Shown here: positions 10,080-22,337 of the stretch, piece by piece
Layout: each line of letters opens with the position of its first letter
Position numbering within the stretch: position 1 is the first letter of the stretch
DNA from: Gigaspora margarita
Lineage: Eukaryota; Glomeromycota; Glomeromycetes; Diversisporales; Gigasporaceae
Length of the DNA stretch: 64,000 nt
NCBI GenBank assembly: GCA_009809945.1
Contig: WTPW01000367.1
Span: 188,804 to 252,803 of the forward strand
Direction: 5' to 3'
Notes under the pieces: generated by a model
What the model saw: only the letters and a program-made list of their open reading frames with translations
Told to the model about the DNA's origin: nothing
Database searches by the model: none
Program-made: the position numbers and the translations under genes

Positions 10080-11445
10080 ATATGAGCATGTATTTGAAAG
10101 ATTTGATGTTGAAGATCTTAAAAAAAATATTGATTGAAAGCAAATGTTTATTACCATGGATTCCTTACGACGGGTTTGTAGATATAAAAGAAATTAGAAA
10201 AGGCGGATTCGCTACAGTATACCGTGCTACCATGGAACGATAAAAGTAGAAATTTAGACACAGTTGTCGCTCTTAAACGCTTAATTCAATGATTGTAAAG
10301 ATCTTATAATGAATTAAAAGCATATTATGAAATTGGAAATGAATATCCTATGCTTTTAAAATGTTATGGAATATCAAAAAATATTAATGGAATTTATATC
10401 ATTGTTTTAGAATATGCCAAGAAGAAGTCCTTAAATAAAAACCTTTGTAATGTATCACATCTTGAATGGAAAAAAAATTAAAGGTTTTACATTGTGCTAT
10501 TTCCGATCTTGAAGCAATTCATTCGCAAGGATATGTTCATAAAGATTTGCATAGCGACAACATCTAACAGGATGATTTAGATAATGCTTATATTGCAGAT
10601 TTAGGATGCTCATCATTCTCAAAAACCGAAAATGAAATTTTTGGCGTTTTACCTTATATTACCCCAGAAAAGTTAATGGGAAAAGAATTTACACAGGCAT
10701 CAGATATTTACTCATTTGGAATCATCATGACTGAAATAACAACTGGACAAAGGTTTTTTAATGGACATGCATTTTATATTGATCTTGCTATAAAAATATG
10801 TAATGGACTACGTCCTGAATTTGCATATGGAACTCCCGATTGCTACGTGGCATCAGATATTTACTCATTTGGAAACATCATGACTGAAATAACAACTGGA
10901 CAAAGGTCTTTTAATGGATATGCATTTGATATTGATCTTGCTACGTCCTGAATTTGCATATGGAACTCCCGATTGCTACGTGGAATTAGCCGAACAATGC
11001 ATGGATACTGATCCAAAAAAACGACCCACTTCTAAAAATATAATTGTCCGGAGCGTAGCGGAGGACTTACTGGTGGAGCAATAGACCAAAATTTGTGTGT
11101 GTCGGGTTCCGCTCACGTTATATTAAGCCAATCAGCATTTCAAAACATATAAACAGATCAACACGGATCAGCCCGATATGGCGGGTGATCCCGTAAAAAA
11201 TTATTTGACTATTATGCTCCGGACTTTAACGTTTCACATTTTCCTAGTATACAAACTTGAAGAATGGTGGAATAACAAAAAGTTGAACAACTCTGATTTG
11301 AACGAAAAAGATATTAAAAAAGAATTCTTAGAAGCTGATAAGATGACTAAGAAATTACCGATGATAGAGCAAATACACTCAGACCATATATACACTTCGA
11401 GGCTCATAAAACACGCGAAATCATCAGGAGATTTTCAAAACTGAT
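10080..11445 (+). pseudogene. Decayed protein kinase (TKL-like) gene
   Basis: Kinase motifs are visible in order but in several frames. A glycine loop 'IRKGGFATVYRA' (about 10195-10230) is followed by 'VALKRL' (about 10265) and hinge text 'IYIIVLEYAKKKSLNKNL' (about 10400). The catalytic loop 'YVHKDLHSDNI' (about 10535, HKD for HRD) is interrupted by a stop. Then come the metal loop 'ADLGCSSFSKT' (DLG), 'YITPEKLMGKEFTQASDIYS' (subdomain VIII-IX) and a C-lobe end 'AEQCMDTDPKKRPTSKNI'. A tail containing 'LEEWWNNKKLNNSDLNEKDI' resumes after a small insertion at 11046-11224 and ends at 11442. A 153-bp segment starting at 10697 is duplicated at 10850 with about 20 nt lost, shifting the frame. Multiple stops make it non-functional. 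Confidence 0.8.
11046..11224. mobile_element. Small TIR element (GTCCGGAGC ends)
   Basis: The inserted segment starts GTCCGGAGCGTAGC and its end read inward is GTCCGGAGCATAAT. It splits the kinase relic between 'PTSKNI' and 'LEEWWNN'. A related start (GTCCGAAGCGTAGCGAGGAC) occurs at 54947, so this is a dispersed family. It has no coding capacity. Confidence 0.6.
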
Positions 11446-11526
11446 CGGTAGCAAACCAATAGATGAGGTGGAAATTCCTAATGTTTTGTAATTTTTCAGT
11501 GAACATTGAAGAAACTAAAATACTAT

Positions 11527-12588
11527 TTTGACGATAAAAGTTGCTAGAAATTTCCATACCCGTTTTATTTTTCATAGAAGTAGTTACTTTATATGCTAGT
11601 TTTATATAAATTTTTAATTATTTCCTCATGTAAATATTTATTGCTTATACTAAAAGGAAATAGATGGTGGCTTGGGACTTAACCCATGCAAGAGTGTATA
11701 CACCAAACTAATGTGAATATGCGATTGCACAGACTTGTAAATTTACACCCTAAGCACATACAACTAAATTAAAGTGAATATATGTAGAAAAGAATGTATA
11801 TGCCTAGTTTAAAGCAAATACATTCAGAATAGAGTGTAAACATTCTCTTAAACTAAAATGTATATAAGACCTTCAAATTCAATAAAGTTAGCACAAGTTT
11901 TCTATCTATTTCAAAATAATAATCTCTTATTAAATTTCTTGAATTTGACTTTAATCTTAATAACCCCTGTGAGACTCAATTTGATGGACTGAATTGACTT
12001 GTAACTTTGTATTTGATTATTATAACTCAAATTCTGTGTAATGAGTTCTTGTAAATCCTTTGAAATTATACATGTGACCTATATTGGCCTACCGATTGCC
12101 CTATAATAAAATTTTTTAGTTTAATGCTCTTTCTGATAAACCTTGTCTCTTTTAATTTTACTAGTATTAGCTGGTTTATTTAAAAGCAACTATATACTTT
12201 CCAAAAAACTCACACTTGTGGGAAATTCTTAACCTTACTTATATAGACTTCCTTTAGATATCATCTGATTGGAATCTGACCAAATATCAGCCTACTATAA
12301 ACCCCATGATACACCTTCTATTTATATCATATTTTATTATTATTCTTATTGATATCATTTATTGATATCTCTCATATTAGCATCACTGGCATCAGTGTCT
12401 TTATATTATTATAGTGATTTAGTGATAGATCATTTCTTCACTCTTTATGTATTGTATATTCAACCTGTATCATACCTCTGTGATCTACATATTAATATAT
12501 TTATATCTCTTTCTTCATAATCAGTTGGAGCTTTAAATTGGCACTATTGCCTATATTGTTTTACTGCTCTCCCAATTCAACTATTACA
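11527..12588 (+). repeat. Left LTR of the Ty3/gypsy element
   Basis: The segment from 'ttgacgataaaagttgctag' to '..caattcaactattaca' is matched by 26966-27202, 27785-27927, 28085-28112 and 35341-36022 on the right side. Shared landmarks include 'cccgttttatttttcata', 'gtatataagaccttcaaatt' (a likely TATA region followed by the R boundary) and 'gatatcatctgattggaatctg'. Length is about 1.06 kb. The terminal TG is degraded; the CA end is kept. It is uninterrupted, unlike the right copy. Confidence 0.8.
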
Positions 12589-12602
12589 TTTGGTGCAATT
12601 GT
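12589..12602 (+). promoter_or_regulatory. Primer binding site-like sequence
   Basis: Directly after the LTR the sequence reads TTTGGTGCAATTG, the usual place and TGGTGC style of a tRNA primer site. The priming tRNA is not assigned. Confidence 0.45.
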
Positions 12603-12982
12603 GTAGAATTGAAACTAACTACTTAACCTTTGCTTTTAGACACAATTTCATATTAGTTTTCTGTTATTTAAAATTAGCCAAATTTTTAATAAATTATAAA
12701 CTTATCTTTAGAAGTAAACATAGCTCAACATGGACAAATTCTGCAACTGGCAGGTGCTCTGCAACAACTAAATCCAGTTCAATGATCTGATTTAGCAAAC
12801 CTGCCATAGCAATCTAACCCACTACAGCAATCTAATGTGCCCTAGCAACTACAACAGCTCCAAGTTCCACAGCCTTAACAGCTGCCTAATCAACATCTAG
12901 TACTCCAACAACCTAATACTTTGAATAACTTTGCTGCCCAAATCAGTTAGTTAATTTAGCAAATGCAGGTGGCTTCTGGTTC

Positions 12983-13322
12983 ATCTCACCTCACTGATAC
13001 TTGTTCCATAGACATAACATTTCACCAACAACAATTACCAACATGTTATTTCGCCAACATTTATTTTCCATTTTACTGACAGTTTATTTCACTGAAACTC
13101 ATTTCACTGACAAAATAATTCTGGTCTTTGTCATTAGGGTCTGGCTAGAATTAGGGTTAGGGTCAGGCTAGAATTAGGGTCTATGAAATGAGCTTCGGTA
13201 AAATAAATTGTTAGTGAAATAAACTTGTCAGCGAAATAATTGTCAGTGAAATAAACATGTCAGTAAATTTTTGTCAGTAAAATGTTATGTCTACGAAATG
13301 AGCATCAGTGAAGTGATACATA
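12983..13322. mobile_element. MITE with TTTCACTGAC subterminal repeats
   Basis: Inverted ends of about 37 bp share 'TAGACATAACATTT' and a 'TCACTGAT' outer part. Inside, ATTTCACTGAC-type motifs recur on both sides in opposite orientation. The centre (13138-13182) holds several TTAGGGT-type telomere-like units. It has no open frame of note. Confidence 0.7.
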
Positions 13323-13921
13323 TCTGGTGGCTCCTGCTCCACAATTAAATTATAATGTTCCAAATAGAGAACTTAGTTTAGTTCCTTATTTTGACTTTTC
13401 TAGTGTTAACCAAACCCTTTTTATGTAGCTCAACAAAGTTAAGAAAGCTTTTGCTACCAATTTAATTAATAATAACTGATGAATCCCTATTGTTTTTTCT
13501 ATTTGAAAGAAGCTACAGCTACTTGGTAGGGTACAAACCAAGGATGGCCTAATTATATTAATGCTTAAAATAATATAGTCTAGCTGAATAGAAGTCTCTG
13601 TCCTAATTTTATTACCTAGTTTCAGATATTTATATTAGAAGATAAATGGTTTGTGCAATTAGCTACTTGCAGACAACAACTTAATGAGGATATAGATACC
13701 TATTATACTGCTATTCAAAAGCTCTTGCACCATGTAGAATTTGAAAATCAATAATACTTGAAAACTGCCTGCATGTAAATCTTTCTTAATGGGTTACATC
13801 CTAAAATAGTTCTCACTATTGCTTTTTTTACTTTCAATACATTGCAAGTAGCTAATAAGATTGTTAAGGCATATATAGACAAAATTTACCTTATCTTACT
13901 ACTCTAGTAAATACCCTGTAC

Positions 13922-14200
13922 CAGTGTTGTCATGGGACAGCTTTGGACAATGATTTGGACAATTTAGAACAATTTTGGACAATTAAATAAAGTAAAATTA
14001 CTTAAATTTTATTAAGATAACCTATTTTAATTTTAACTAGAATGTGTTCAGCACCTAAAAAAATATATAGTTATATATTTTTTAGACAGATTTATTAATT
14101 ATTAAAGCCTGGACAAGCTTTGGACAATCTTGGACATTTGGACAATTTTGGATGTGAACAAGCCAAAAAAGGCTGTGGACAGCCAAAACATACAACACTG
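13922..14200. mobile_element. hAT-type MITE, 279 bp
   Basis: Termini are CAGTGTTGT and ACAACACTG. The flanks are a perfect 8-bp duplication CCCTGTAC (13914-13921 and 14201-14208). Subterminal motif TTGGACAAT recurs at both ends. These are hAT hallmarks; no transposase is encoded. Confidence 0.88.
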
Positions 14201-15008
14201 CCCTGTACTCTTCTCAGTTACTGATTATTAAATTTACTTCTTCTGTTTTGACTTCTGATTTCATTATAAAAATTAACAGAAGCCATTAATAAAATATTAA
14301 TTTAGCTACAAGATCAGAGGCCACCTACCTCTGGAATTTTTCAAAGATAGTCTATTTCAAATGTAAGAAGGCTGAACATGTAAGCTAAAATTGCTATACC
14401 CTATCTTGTTTAACCCTGTACTCCAAATACTTCACAAAATTATATTCTGAGTAGATAGACATACCACTCTAGCCAACTATCTGCTCCAGCTACTTATCCC
14501 TACTCTCATATAGTTCCTTAAAATTTGACTGCATATAGTGGTTCTGGTACTATAAATAATAGTAATACTAGTATACCTACCTGAGAGTACAGAAATCCAA
14601 GCACAAGATGCTTTGCAAGCTCTTCTTGTTATAGCTGCCAATTTAAATTCCTTTGGTACAAATATAATATCTAAAGTATCTCTGAAACCCAAAGTAATAT
14701 AATCTATAACCAGCCTACGTATATTAGTATTCTTAGAGAACATACTGCTATTTGCTATAGAGTAACTCAGTTTTATAATACTTTATACCAAACTAAATAG
14801 CACTAAAAATAGGACAGTGACCTGGAGTCAGAAAAGAAGGAAACTTTAGAGCAATTATTACAAAAAAAAAGAACCAAGTAAAGAAAAAGAAGTAAAGATG
14901 GTTGGAAGTCCATCTAAAACTATTTCAACTAAATCTAAATAAGCTTTTGTGACAATATAAAAGTTCTAGAAGACAAGATACTGCAAATTTCTTCTTTTGT
15001 TCCTCTGT

Positions 15009-16578
15009 TAGTGATAGGCAACACATGGGATCTGCATGTAATTCTGTGCAGGATCCATGTAGAATGTGCGGGATTCAAAAACTCCTGTGCAGAATTTTTA
15101 ATACAAGATTTTTTGGTCTGTGTTAGCATATTATCTGGCCTGCATTAGCAAATTATCTGGCCTGCTTAAATATAAGTGGGCCAATTTCTAATTAGTATTT
15201 GATGCAAATAAAAAACATTATGCATTAATTTTTGATTTGTTTTTTATTTCACATATATATATACATACATACAGAGATAATGTGCAATTGTATATTGAAA
15301 TATATTATTTAATTGTTATTATTAATAAAGTAGGAAACTATTATTGATTATTATTAAATATAAAAGTGACTAATTGATTAGAAATTATAAGCCTGATTAT
15401 TTTTTTTAATTTTACTATCAGCTTGATCACTAACGGATGCAGGTGTTATCAATTTTATTAAATCTTATAATTCACTGGGGCCTTTCTTAAATGTTAGGTC
15501 CCTACAAATCTGATTACATATACTATTACTATTATAACTAGTAATCTAATTCTATTTACCCAACTAGCATTAACCAGCTAACCTATTTACTACTGGAGGC
15601 TTTAACTGGAACAGTTTATCCATCGACATCATCGAAGGTAAGTATCTGTTCATTGGACAGGGGTATTCTAGTTCAACTAGAATTGTGCCAGAGGTATTCG
15701 ATTGTGACCAGATTTCTACCAGAGGTCTTCAAGTTTATCAACCAGATTTTTACTAGGATTTTCCTTATAGAGCATGCATATGTGCATTAATGTAGTTAAA
15801 TTTCTAACCACAGTCCTAGTATCCTAGTACAAGCCTTTTATTTCATAATCGAGTATAGTTTTTTTATCTATTAGTTGGGCTTAAACTGGCAACCTTACAC
15901 TTGGTAATCTGAGAGCATAACTACTTACACTATCAGCCCGCAGGTCCTGATTATTTTTTTATGAGTTGTTTATAAATTTTTGTATATATATAACTTTATT
16001 GCTTATAAATTTTAACACATTTATACATAGTTATGCACCTGATTACTTATAAATTTTTATATATTTATGATTTGATCACTTTGTTACTATTATAATTTTC
16101 AAATATAATAATATTTTTAAAAAACAAATTGATAAAATTAAGACAAAGTTAAATTAATAAATTTAATAATTATAAGATTCAAATATTTTAAAAGTAGGCA
16201 AAATCTATATAAGCATTATATTTGTAATAAAATATAGTAAGGTTTAAGAAATGAAATCAGAATTTGATATAAGTCTAAAGCAATTCTTTATATATAATCT
16301 AGAGTGAGTTACACTAATTGCTAATCATCACAGGGCCTATCATTAATCAAATTCTATTGGTTCTTTCTGCTGGACATGTATAGATGTGCATTTAAATGTG
16401 CTAGAATGTAAGAGTTCCCACTTTGCTTTGGGCATTCCTAATAATGATTTATATATATATTTATTAATTATAAAAAATTCAGAAACTCTACTCAATTTCA
16501 CAAATCCTATACAGATTCCATATGGGATTCTGCATCCCACACAGAATTTTTAAAAAAATTAGGATTTGCCTATCACTA
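15009..16578. mobile_element. TIR element of 1.57 kb with a nested SINE
   Basis: Ends are TAGTGATAGGCAA and, read inward, TAGTGATAGGCAA from the right. Longer subterminal similarity follows (tgggatctgcatg against gggatgcagaatccc), with repeated 'attctgtgcagg'-like words. Target duplication is weak (TCCTCTGT against CTCTTTGT). TAGTG ends suggest hAT. A SINE-like insert lies within it at 15407-15945. Confidence 0.65.
15407..15945 (-). mobile_element. tRNA-headed SINE-like retroposon
   Basis: The insert is flanked by a perfect 15-bp repeat, CCTGATTATTTTTTT, at 15392-15406 and 15946-15960. On the minus strand it begins with a tRNA-like head: 'GCTGATAGTGTAAGTAG' resembles an A box and 'GGTTGCCAGTTTAAGCCC' a B box, with tRNA-like spacing. 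It ends in an A-rich tail (taaaattaaaaaaaa) next to the left flanking repeat. A long exact flanking duplication plus tRNA head plus A-rich tail is the SINE signature. The body of about 450 bp is unrecognised. Confidence 0.62.
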
Positions 16579-17400
16579 CTCTTTGTATTCTATTATAGCT
16601 AATTTGAGAGATAAACTGGCCAATATTACTATTGGGCAACTTCTTCAGATTGTTCCTTCCATGCATGTGGAATTGAACTGAAGTCTATATCAAAAAAAGG
16701 CTCCTCTAAAAAAAAAATAAGAGCTAATATTAGTATTACTCTATATAGCAAATCTACTGTAATGCTATTGTCTTAGATCTTGATCATAGATATGGATCCT
16801 TAGGAAGTTTCTACCTACTATGGGTTTGGTATCAAAATTGAACAGTCTTTTATTATTAATATAGTAAAAATATATATAGTAAAATCAAGTGGGCTTTAGA
16901 CAAATTTTCTAATTTCTCTTTTATTGTTGGAGGTGTTAAGATTCTAATAGATGTAATAGTTACTAACTTTAACTCCTATAGTGCTATAGTAAGTAATGAC
17001 TAGTTATCTAAAGTCTAGACTAAAATCAACTGAAAAACTCTAAAATGATTCTGACCTGGAATGGAAAGGAAATCATGATTCTAATAGAATTTTGAATACT
17101 TACTTTTAATTCTCAAGAATAGAATTTTGAATACTTACTTTTGATTCTCTAGAAAAGAAATGACCTATAAAAATTTGATCTCTAGAAAAAAGTAAAGGGT
17201 CTGAAGTGATGACTAAAAAAAACAATTATTAAAAATTAATACAAATCTGCAATTCTGCCAGTGGTTTGAAGAAATTTTTTTAATTTTCTGTGCAGATTTA
17301 ATTTTCTGTGCAGATCTTTAACAATTAATCTGCTCAGATGTAAAAAATACAAATAATAATAAATTACTATATGCTTCTTTAAATATTAAATGTTATGGCT
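16579..17400 (+). pseudogene. gag-pro region relic of the retroelement
   Basis: From about 16590 a plus-strand frame reads 'NLRDKLANITIGQLLQIVPS', a pattern expected near the protease or gag-pro boundary of fungal gypsy elements. Broken coding fragments follow (16720-17040). No aspartic-protease D[TS]G motif could be fixed. The assignment rests on position and is weak. Confidence 0.35.
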
Positions 17401-17404
17401 GATG

Positions 17405-17605
17405 CTGAAGTTGGCTAATGCTAAAGCTTTGACCCATTTTGATATAAAATTTTAAAATTTTTTTGAATGTTTTTTTTACTTTTGTCTTAAAGAATTAGGT
17501 TAGGGTTTGAGTATAGATTTTATATTTATAAAGTATATGTGGATTTTAGCAGGGCTTATAGTTTTCAATCAAGACCTCTGAGCTTTAGCATTAGCCAATT
17601 TTAGC
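17405..17605. mobile_element. Short MITE with GCTAATGCTAAAGC ends
   Basis: The word GCTAATGCTAAAGC near 17416-17430 is answered by GCTTTAGCATTAGCC near 17582-17597 in inverted orientation, with further copies outside. The middle carries 'ttaggttagggtttgag', again a telomere-like motif. Confidence 0.6.
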
Positions 17606-17609
17606 ATTA

Positions 17610-18610
17610 GCTATGATATTAAATGCTAGCTAAATTTTTATATATTAATAAAAAAAATACATTCAAATATTCATATAATTTAATAATCTAATTTATTACA
17701 AAAACATAATACTGTATTGGTTAATTATAAATTTCACAAAAAATAATAAAAAATAATGTATTTTTATTAAAAAAACTACAATACATATTACAAGTAACAC
17801 TACAAAATGCCTTAAAGACACTATACAAACACTATAAAAATACTATACAAACCACATAAACACCACATAAATGCCCCACAAATGCTGTAGAGATACTATC
17901 CTTTTATCTAAACATCTAATATAATTAACTACTAACTTTTTATTTACTAAATTCCAGCAATGTCATAAAAATCAAAGACCAATGTGAAACCTAATGCATA
18001 GCATAATGAACAAAATGATAAACAAAATGATAAACAAAATAATGAATAAAATGATAAGCAAAACGATGAATATAATGATGAACAAAATGACAAAGAGAAA
18101 AAAGTACCAAATACAACATCACAAACTTGGTACCAACAATGAACATATTTAGCAATACACCAAAAAAGCAAGATACAATAGTATCTATTTTGGACCTGAA
18201 AAAAATTAATACTGCATGATAAATACTGAATCATAAAAAAAATAGAAACTAATACTTCACTATACAAATTATACCAACACAGTAATACTCTAGCAAAGAA
18301 CACTGAAATAGACAACACTACTGTGAAAAAGCTCCAGGTAATGCACTAACAGCAAAAGAGACTCCAAACTAGACAATACTAATGATGAAGAAAAACGTGC
18401 AATGAAAGAATGCTTTGCCTTGAGTTGCTAATTGTTTTAATTCCCAAGTGTGGGTTCTTCAGGCAAAGGTAATCTTGACTTCTAAGCAGCTTATTTAAAT
18501 ATCAAAATAGATAAAACTAATAACAGATATACTAAACATTAGTACAGAATAAAAAGAAAAAACAAAAAACCCTGAATAACTTATCTATTTATATCCAGTT
18601 AATCTCACTA
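17610..18610. other. Non-coding AT-rich stretch within the retroelement
   Basis: Contains a run of 'actacaaaatgcc..acaaacactataaa' degenerate repeats (17795-17890) and a low-complexity 'aaaatgataaac' repeat (18000-18085) that produces a cysteine/serine-rich minus-strand open frame with no gene character. No domain is seen. Confidence 0.45.
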
Positions 18611-18774
18611 ATAAAAATTTTAAGGGTAGCGTATTTTTTTGACTTGTGTAACACATAAATTTGCAGATCCCCTGCTCCTGATTGGCTAAACCGCCAGTTT
18701 GGCCAATCAGGAGCAGGGAATCTGCAAATTTATGCGTTACACAAGCCAAAAATACCCTACCCTTAAATTTTAAA
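18611..18774. mobile_element. Nearly perfect palindrome (fold-back element), about 165 bp
   Basis: Two arms of about 75 bp pair almost completely. They include 'taagggtagcgtattttttt', 'cttgtgtaacacataaattt' and 'tgcagatcccctgctcctga', meeting at a short centre 'taaaccgccagttt'. The right arm ends in 'taccctacccttaaatttt'. Such fold-back structure is typical of small snap-back MITEs. Confidence 0.75.
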
Positions 18775-18959
18775 AATAAATTAATAAATTAATAATAAAA
18801 GTTGAAAAAGCAAAAAAAAATTAAAATATGATTAAAAAATCATAAAAATAAAAATGTGAAAAAAATAATAAAATAAATATTTAAATTAAAAAGAATAAAA
18901 GTCGAAAAAATCAAAAAATTAAATTAAAAAATCAAAAAAAATAAATAAATAAATAAAAG

Positions 18960-19262
18960 GTTTATATAATTTAGTGCATATGCGTTGTAATGCACCCATC
19001 TGATAAACCAATCAGATCATAGGATCAGATATAATATAAAATTGAGAAAAAATTGCATGTAGTTCATAATTTTGCTTATAAAACAACTCTTCATGCTCTA
19101 ACAAAAAAAATTCTTTGCAAAATTTTACTATAAAACCCCTTTTCTTGCCTCATACTATTCTAACTTCACTCTAATCCTAACAAACAAAAAAATGTGTTAT
19201 TTTAGTAGTTTGGCTTCACATTACACCAAATCATATGAGGTGCTCTACTGTGCACTTATGCA
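18960..19262. mobile_element. Diverged MITE related to 34543-34868
   Basis: Ends contain 'agtgcatatgcgttgtaatg' on the left and 'ctctactgtgcacttatgca' on the right, imperfect inverted copies. The interior 'aaaattctttgcaaaatttt' and 'cactctaatcctaac' match the interior of the 34543 and 1330 copies. Confidence 0.5.
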
Positions 19263-19690
19263 AAATATTAAATTCTAAATAAAAAACAAATTCAAAAAAA
19301 TATATATAAATAAATAAAAAAATAATAATAATAAAAAATTAAAAAAACTATATATCTAAAGATTAAATTAAATAATAATAATAAAAATTTTAAAGAAAAA
19401 TGATAATAATAATAATAATAAATAAATAAATAAATAAATTGTTATAAAAAAAAAATAAAAAACAATAATAATAATAATAATAATAATAAAATGATAATAA
19501 TAAAATAAAAAACAACAATAATAATAATAAAAAATTGATAATAAAATTAATAAAAACTGATAATTAAAAAATAAAAAATTAATAAAATAAATAAAAATTT
19601 AAATTTTAACAATTAAAAAAATATTACAAAAAAGCTATAAAAAAAGAAAAAAATTTAAAAAAAAAAATTAAATAAAAATTTATATAGTAT
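19263..19690. repeat. AAT-rich low-complexity tract
   Basis: Over 400 bp of imperfect AAT/AAAT repeats. No coding potential. Confidence 0.8.
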
Positions 19691-19699
19691 CTTAATTTT

Positions 19700-21400
19700 T
19701 GTACAAGCATCTATACCTGTTATGCCTTGCTACTTTTGGTAATCAATTTCTTTAGATCCATTTATATATAATCTCTACTATTGAGCAGGTTTGTTTACTT
19801 GCTTTTTTTAATTGCTGTTATGAGAAATTCTGTTGTATTCATTAATCTTAGTCATTGTTATAAAAACAAAATTAAAAATTCTTCTAATTTTTGATATTTT
19901 TATTTTTTTTACCAGCATTATAATTAATCTATATATGTTTATAAACCTGATTTTCAAGCTTTACCTATAATTTTATATAATTTTAAAAGTGCTCAATTAT
20001 CTTATTGAGTTATGGCAATTCATAAATTTATGTTACTGGTTTTGCATGATAGCATTATGCTGCTAACTTATTTAATAAAAAATAAAAAAAAATTAAATAA
20101 AAATTGTTTTTTTTGTTTATTGTTTTCTCCTTGTAGTTACTGGGTATGTCTATATTTATGCAATATAGTGGAAATAAAGTAAATTCTAGTTATTCTTACT
20201 ATGGGAATAACTGAAAATTTACTTTTTATTCCCATCATTGCATATGTACGATCCATATTTGTTTTTCTATTTTGTTTATTCGAATTTTAAAAAACCTGCA
20301 AAATTAAATTTTCACAGTTTTTTTTTTAAAAATTTTGTGATTATTTTAATAATTTGGGGATTATTGCAGATTATTAGTACTTTTATTTTCCTAGTGCTAT
20401 TATAATCTGTGAAGATTATATTTTTTTAAATATTTTTATAGATTTTGACAAAAAATCTGCGAAGAACTACAAAAATCTAAATTTTGAAGATTTTTGCAAT
20501 TTTTTAAACAAAATTTTGTACTTATTTAATAAATTTGAAGATCACTACAGATTAAAAATATTTTTATTTTTCTAATAATAAAAAAGAAAAATTAGGAGAT
20601 AGTATTTATAACTACTCAGGTATAGAAGACAAGAACTATAGTGTATCTATAGCCTCTAGCTAAACTCTTTTTCGAGACCTTGAACTATATGTCATCTTAT
20701 TGAGAGCCCAAATGGATAGTTTTTTGAGGGGCCTGAACAATTCAATATTTATTTCTGCTAATATGGCTTCTTTTTTGACAACTGCTATTATAACTACCCT
20801 TTCAGAATACAATTTAATAATAGTAGTACAGCCATAATTTGCTACTCAAATTATATTTGCCTTTGCTTTTGTAACTCCTCCTGTAGTTGCAAACTTCTTA
20901 CAGGTTACTTCAGACTCTTTAGTCAAGAAAAACAATTTAGAGTCAATACTTCTGTTCCTTTATCATATCTTCACATTATAAACAAAAAGAAAGAATATCT
21001 TACTCAAATTCCAATAGTTTACTTCCATTAGTATGCTATCTTTCTGACTTCATACTAATAGTAAAAAATTCTTCTTTAGGGCATGAAAACCTTTCTGTTA
21101 ATAAACCCTTTCTCTGCTGTAATAAAATAATTTACTTTTTTACTGTTCCTAATAGTATTTCTCCCTTAATATTTTATAAAAATAAATCAAGTAACTTAAA
21201 TAATTCTGATATTGAGTACAGTAGTATAAAACTACTTGGGATAGTAAAATAATTGAATAGAGTTCAGAGAAAATAATTCTGATACTAATAAAAATGTGGA
21301 CAAGGTTAAAAAGCAGTTTAAATTGCAAAAATCAAAATTTAAAATTTAAATTATGCAAAGTTTGTATAACCTTGCCAGAAACATTTACCTTTGGAAAAAA
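19700..21400 (+). other. Retroelement interior with weak coding relics
   Basis: The first 55 bp (19701-19755) match the reverse complement of 61905-61970, so a dispersed repeat end lies here. 20280-20590 has duplicated 'gcaaaattaaattttcacag'-like words. From about 20620 to 21240 plus-strand fragments in shifting frames may be a pre-RT part of pol, but no motif is recognised. Confidence 0.35.
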
Positions 21401-21409
21401 GGAGAGTAG

Positions 21410-21735
21410 ATCAAATTCCTGACAAACTGAATCCCAACAGGTCATAATTCTAACAAAAAATCTTGACAATAAAAATTCTGACAATCCTGACAACAAAAAA
21501 ATTATTAAATTTATTTAAGTTAGGTTAGGGTTAGATGAGTATCTAGAATAGGATTAGAGTGAGCACCTGGGCTAGGGTTTGGTTTAGTTAATTTTATAGT
21601 AAAGTTGCTCAAGGAAAGCTTTTTTTTTGATTGTTAGAATTTTTGATTGTTTGGATTTTTGATTGTTAGGGTTTTTTTGTTAGGATTATGACCTGTTAGA
21701 ATTTTGTTTGTCTGGATTTTGACCCAAACCTGAAA
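21410..21735. mobile_element. MITE with telomere-like centre
   Basis: Left part 'ggtcataattctaacaaaaa' (about 21438) is the inverse of 'ttttttgttaggattatgac' (about 21672). Outer parts also pair (cctgacaaactgaatccc against tttgtctggattttga). The centre at 21523-21540 reads taggttagggttag. No gene. Confidence 0.65.
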
Positions 21736-22337
21736 AGAAGATAGTAAAGTTGACCATTCGAATATATTACGGTTGGTTCTAAGCAAGAAAAAGAATATAA
21801 ATCTATTAGCAACATTTTTGACCACTATTATAAAAAAGAAAATAATAAAAAGGATACTTATAATTTGAAAAATTTAAATAAAAACCAATACTAATAGCTT
21901 TTAAAGCTTTTGGAACAATACTTAACTTTATTTACCTAGGAGAAAGAAAGCTTAGAGTGTACTAATTTAATTACATTATATTAGTACAGAAAACACCTTG
22001 CTGCAGAAAAACAAATTATTAAAACAGAAATTAATAAAATATTAAAAGAAGATCTTATTCAACCTATAAAAAGTCACTGAACTTCTTCTGTTATTTTAGT
22101 TCTAAAAAAAGATAAGCAAACTCGATTCTATATTAATTACTATAAACTTAACTTGGTAAACCAAAAAGACAATTAGAGCACTACCAGAAATCAGCTGATT
22201 TGATTTTGGCCAAAATTTTGACCCCTTCTTTTAGTCAGGTCTTCATATTAAATTTTTACTTTTTCAGACCCCTCTAGAGAATCAGCTAATTTCTGGCCTT
22301 TTTTTACCTCTTGTCTAATATTTAAATCTTCTTAACA

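Larger units (their letters stand above)
12700..14950 (+). pseudogene. gag-like Q-rich relic of the retroelement
   Basis: From about 12723 one frame reads through a glutamine-rich stretch ('QHGQILQLAGALQQLNPVQ', '..QSNPLQQSN', 'LVLQQPNTLNNFAAQISQLI') broken only by TAG, TAA and TGA codons at places where the repeat pattern expects CAG, CAA or CGA. Further relics appear at about 13560-13930. Two MITEs interrupt it (12983-13322 and 13922-14200). Position between LTR and pol makes gag the natural reading; no zinc knuckle (CCHC) was seen. Confidence 0.5.

Noticed and set aside
15870..15945. A functional tRNA gene on the minus strand
   Set aside because: The cloverleaf is incomplete and it lies at the head of a unit flanked by a 15-bp duplication, so a SINE head fits better.
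17947..18318. Minus-strand frame rich in Cys, Ser and Leu
   Set aside because: Arises from an aaaatgataaac low-complexity repeat within the retroelement.
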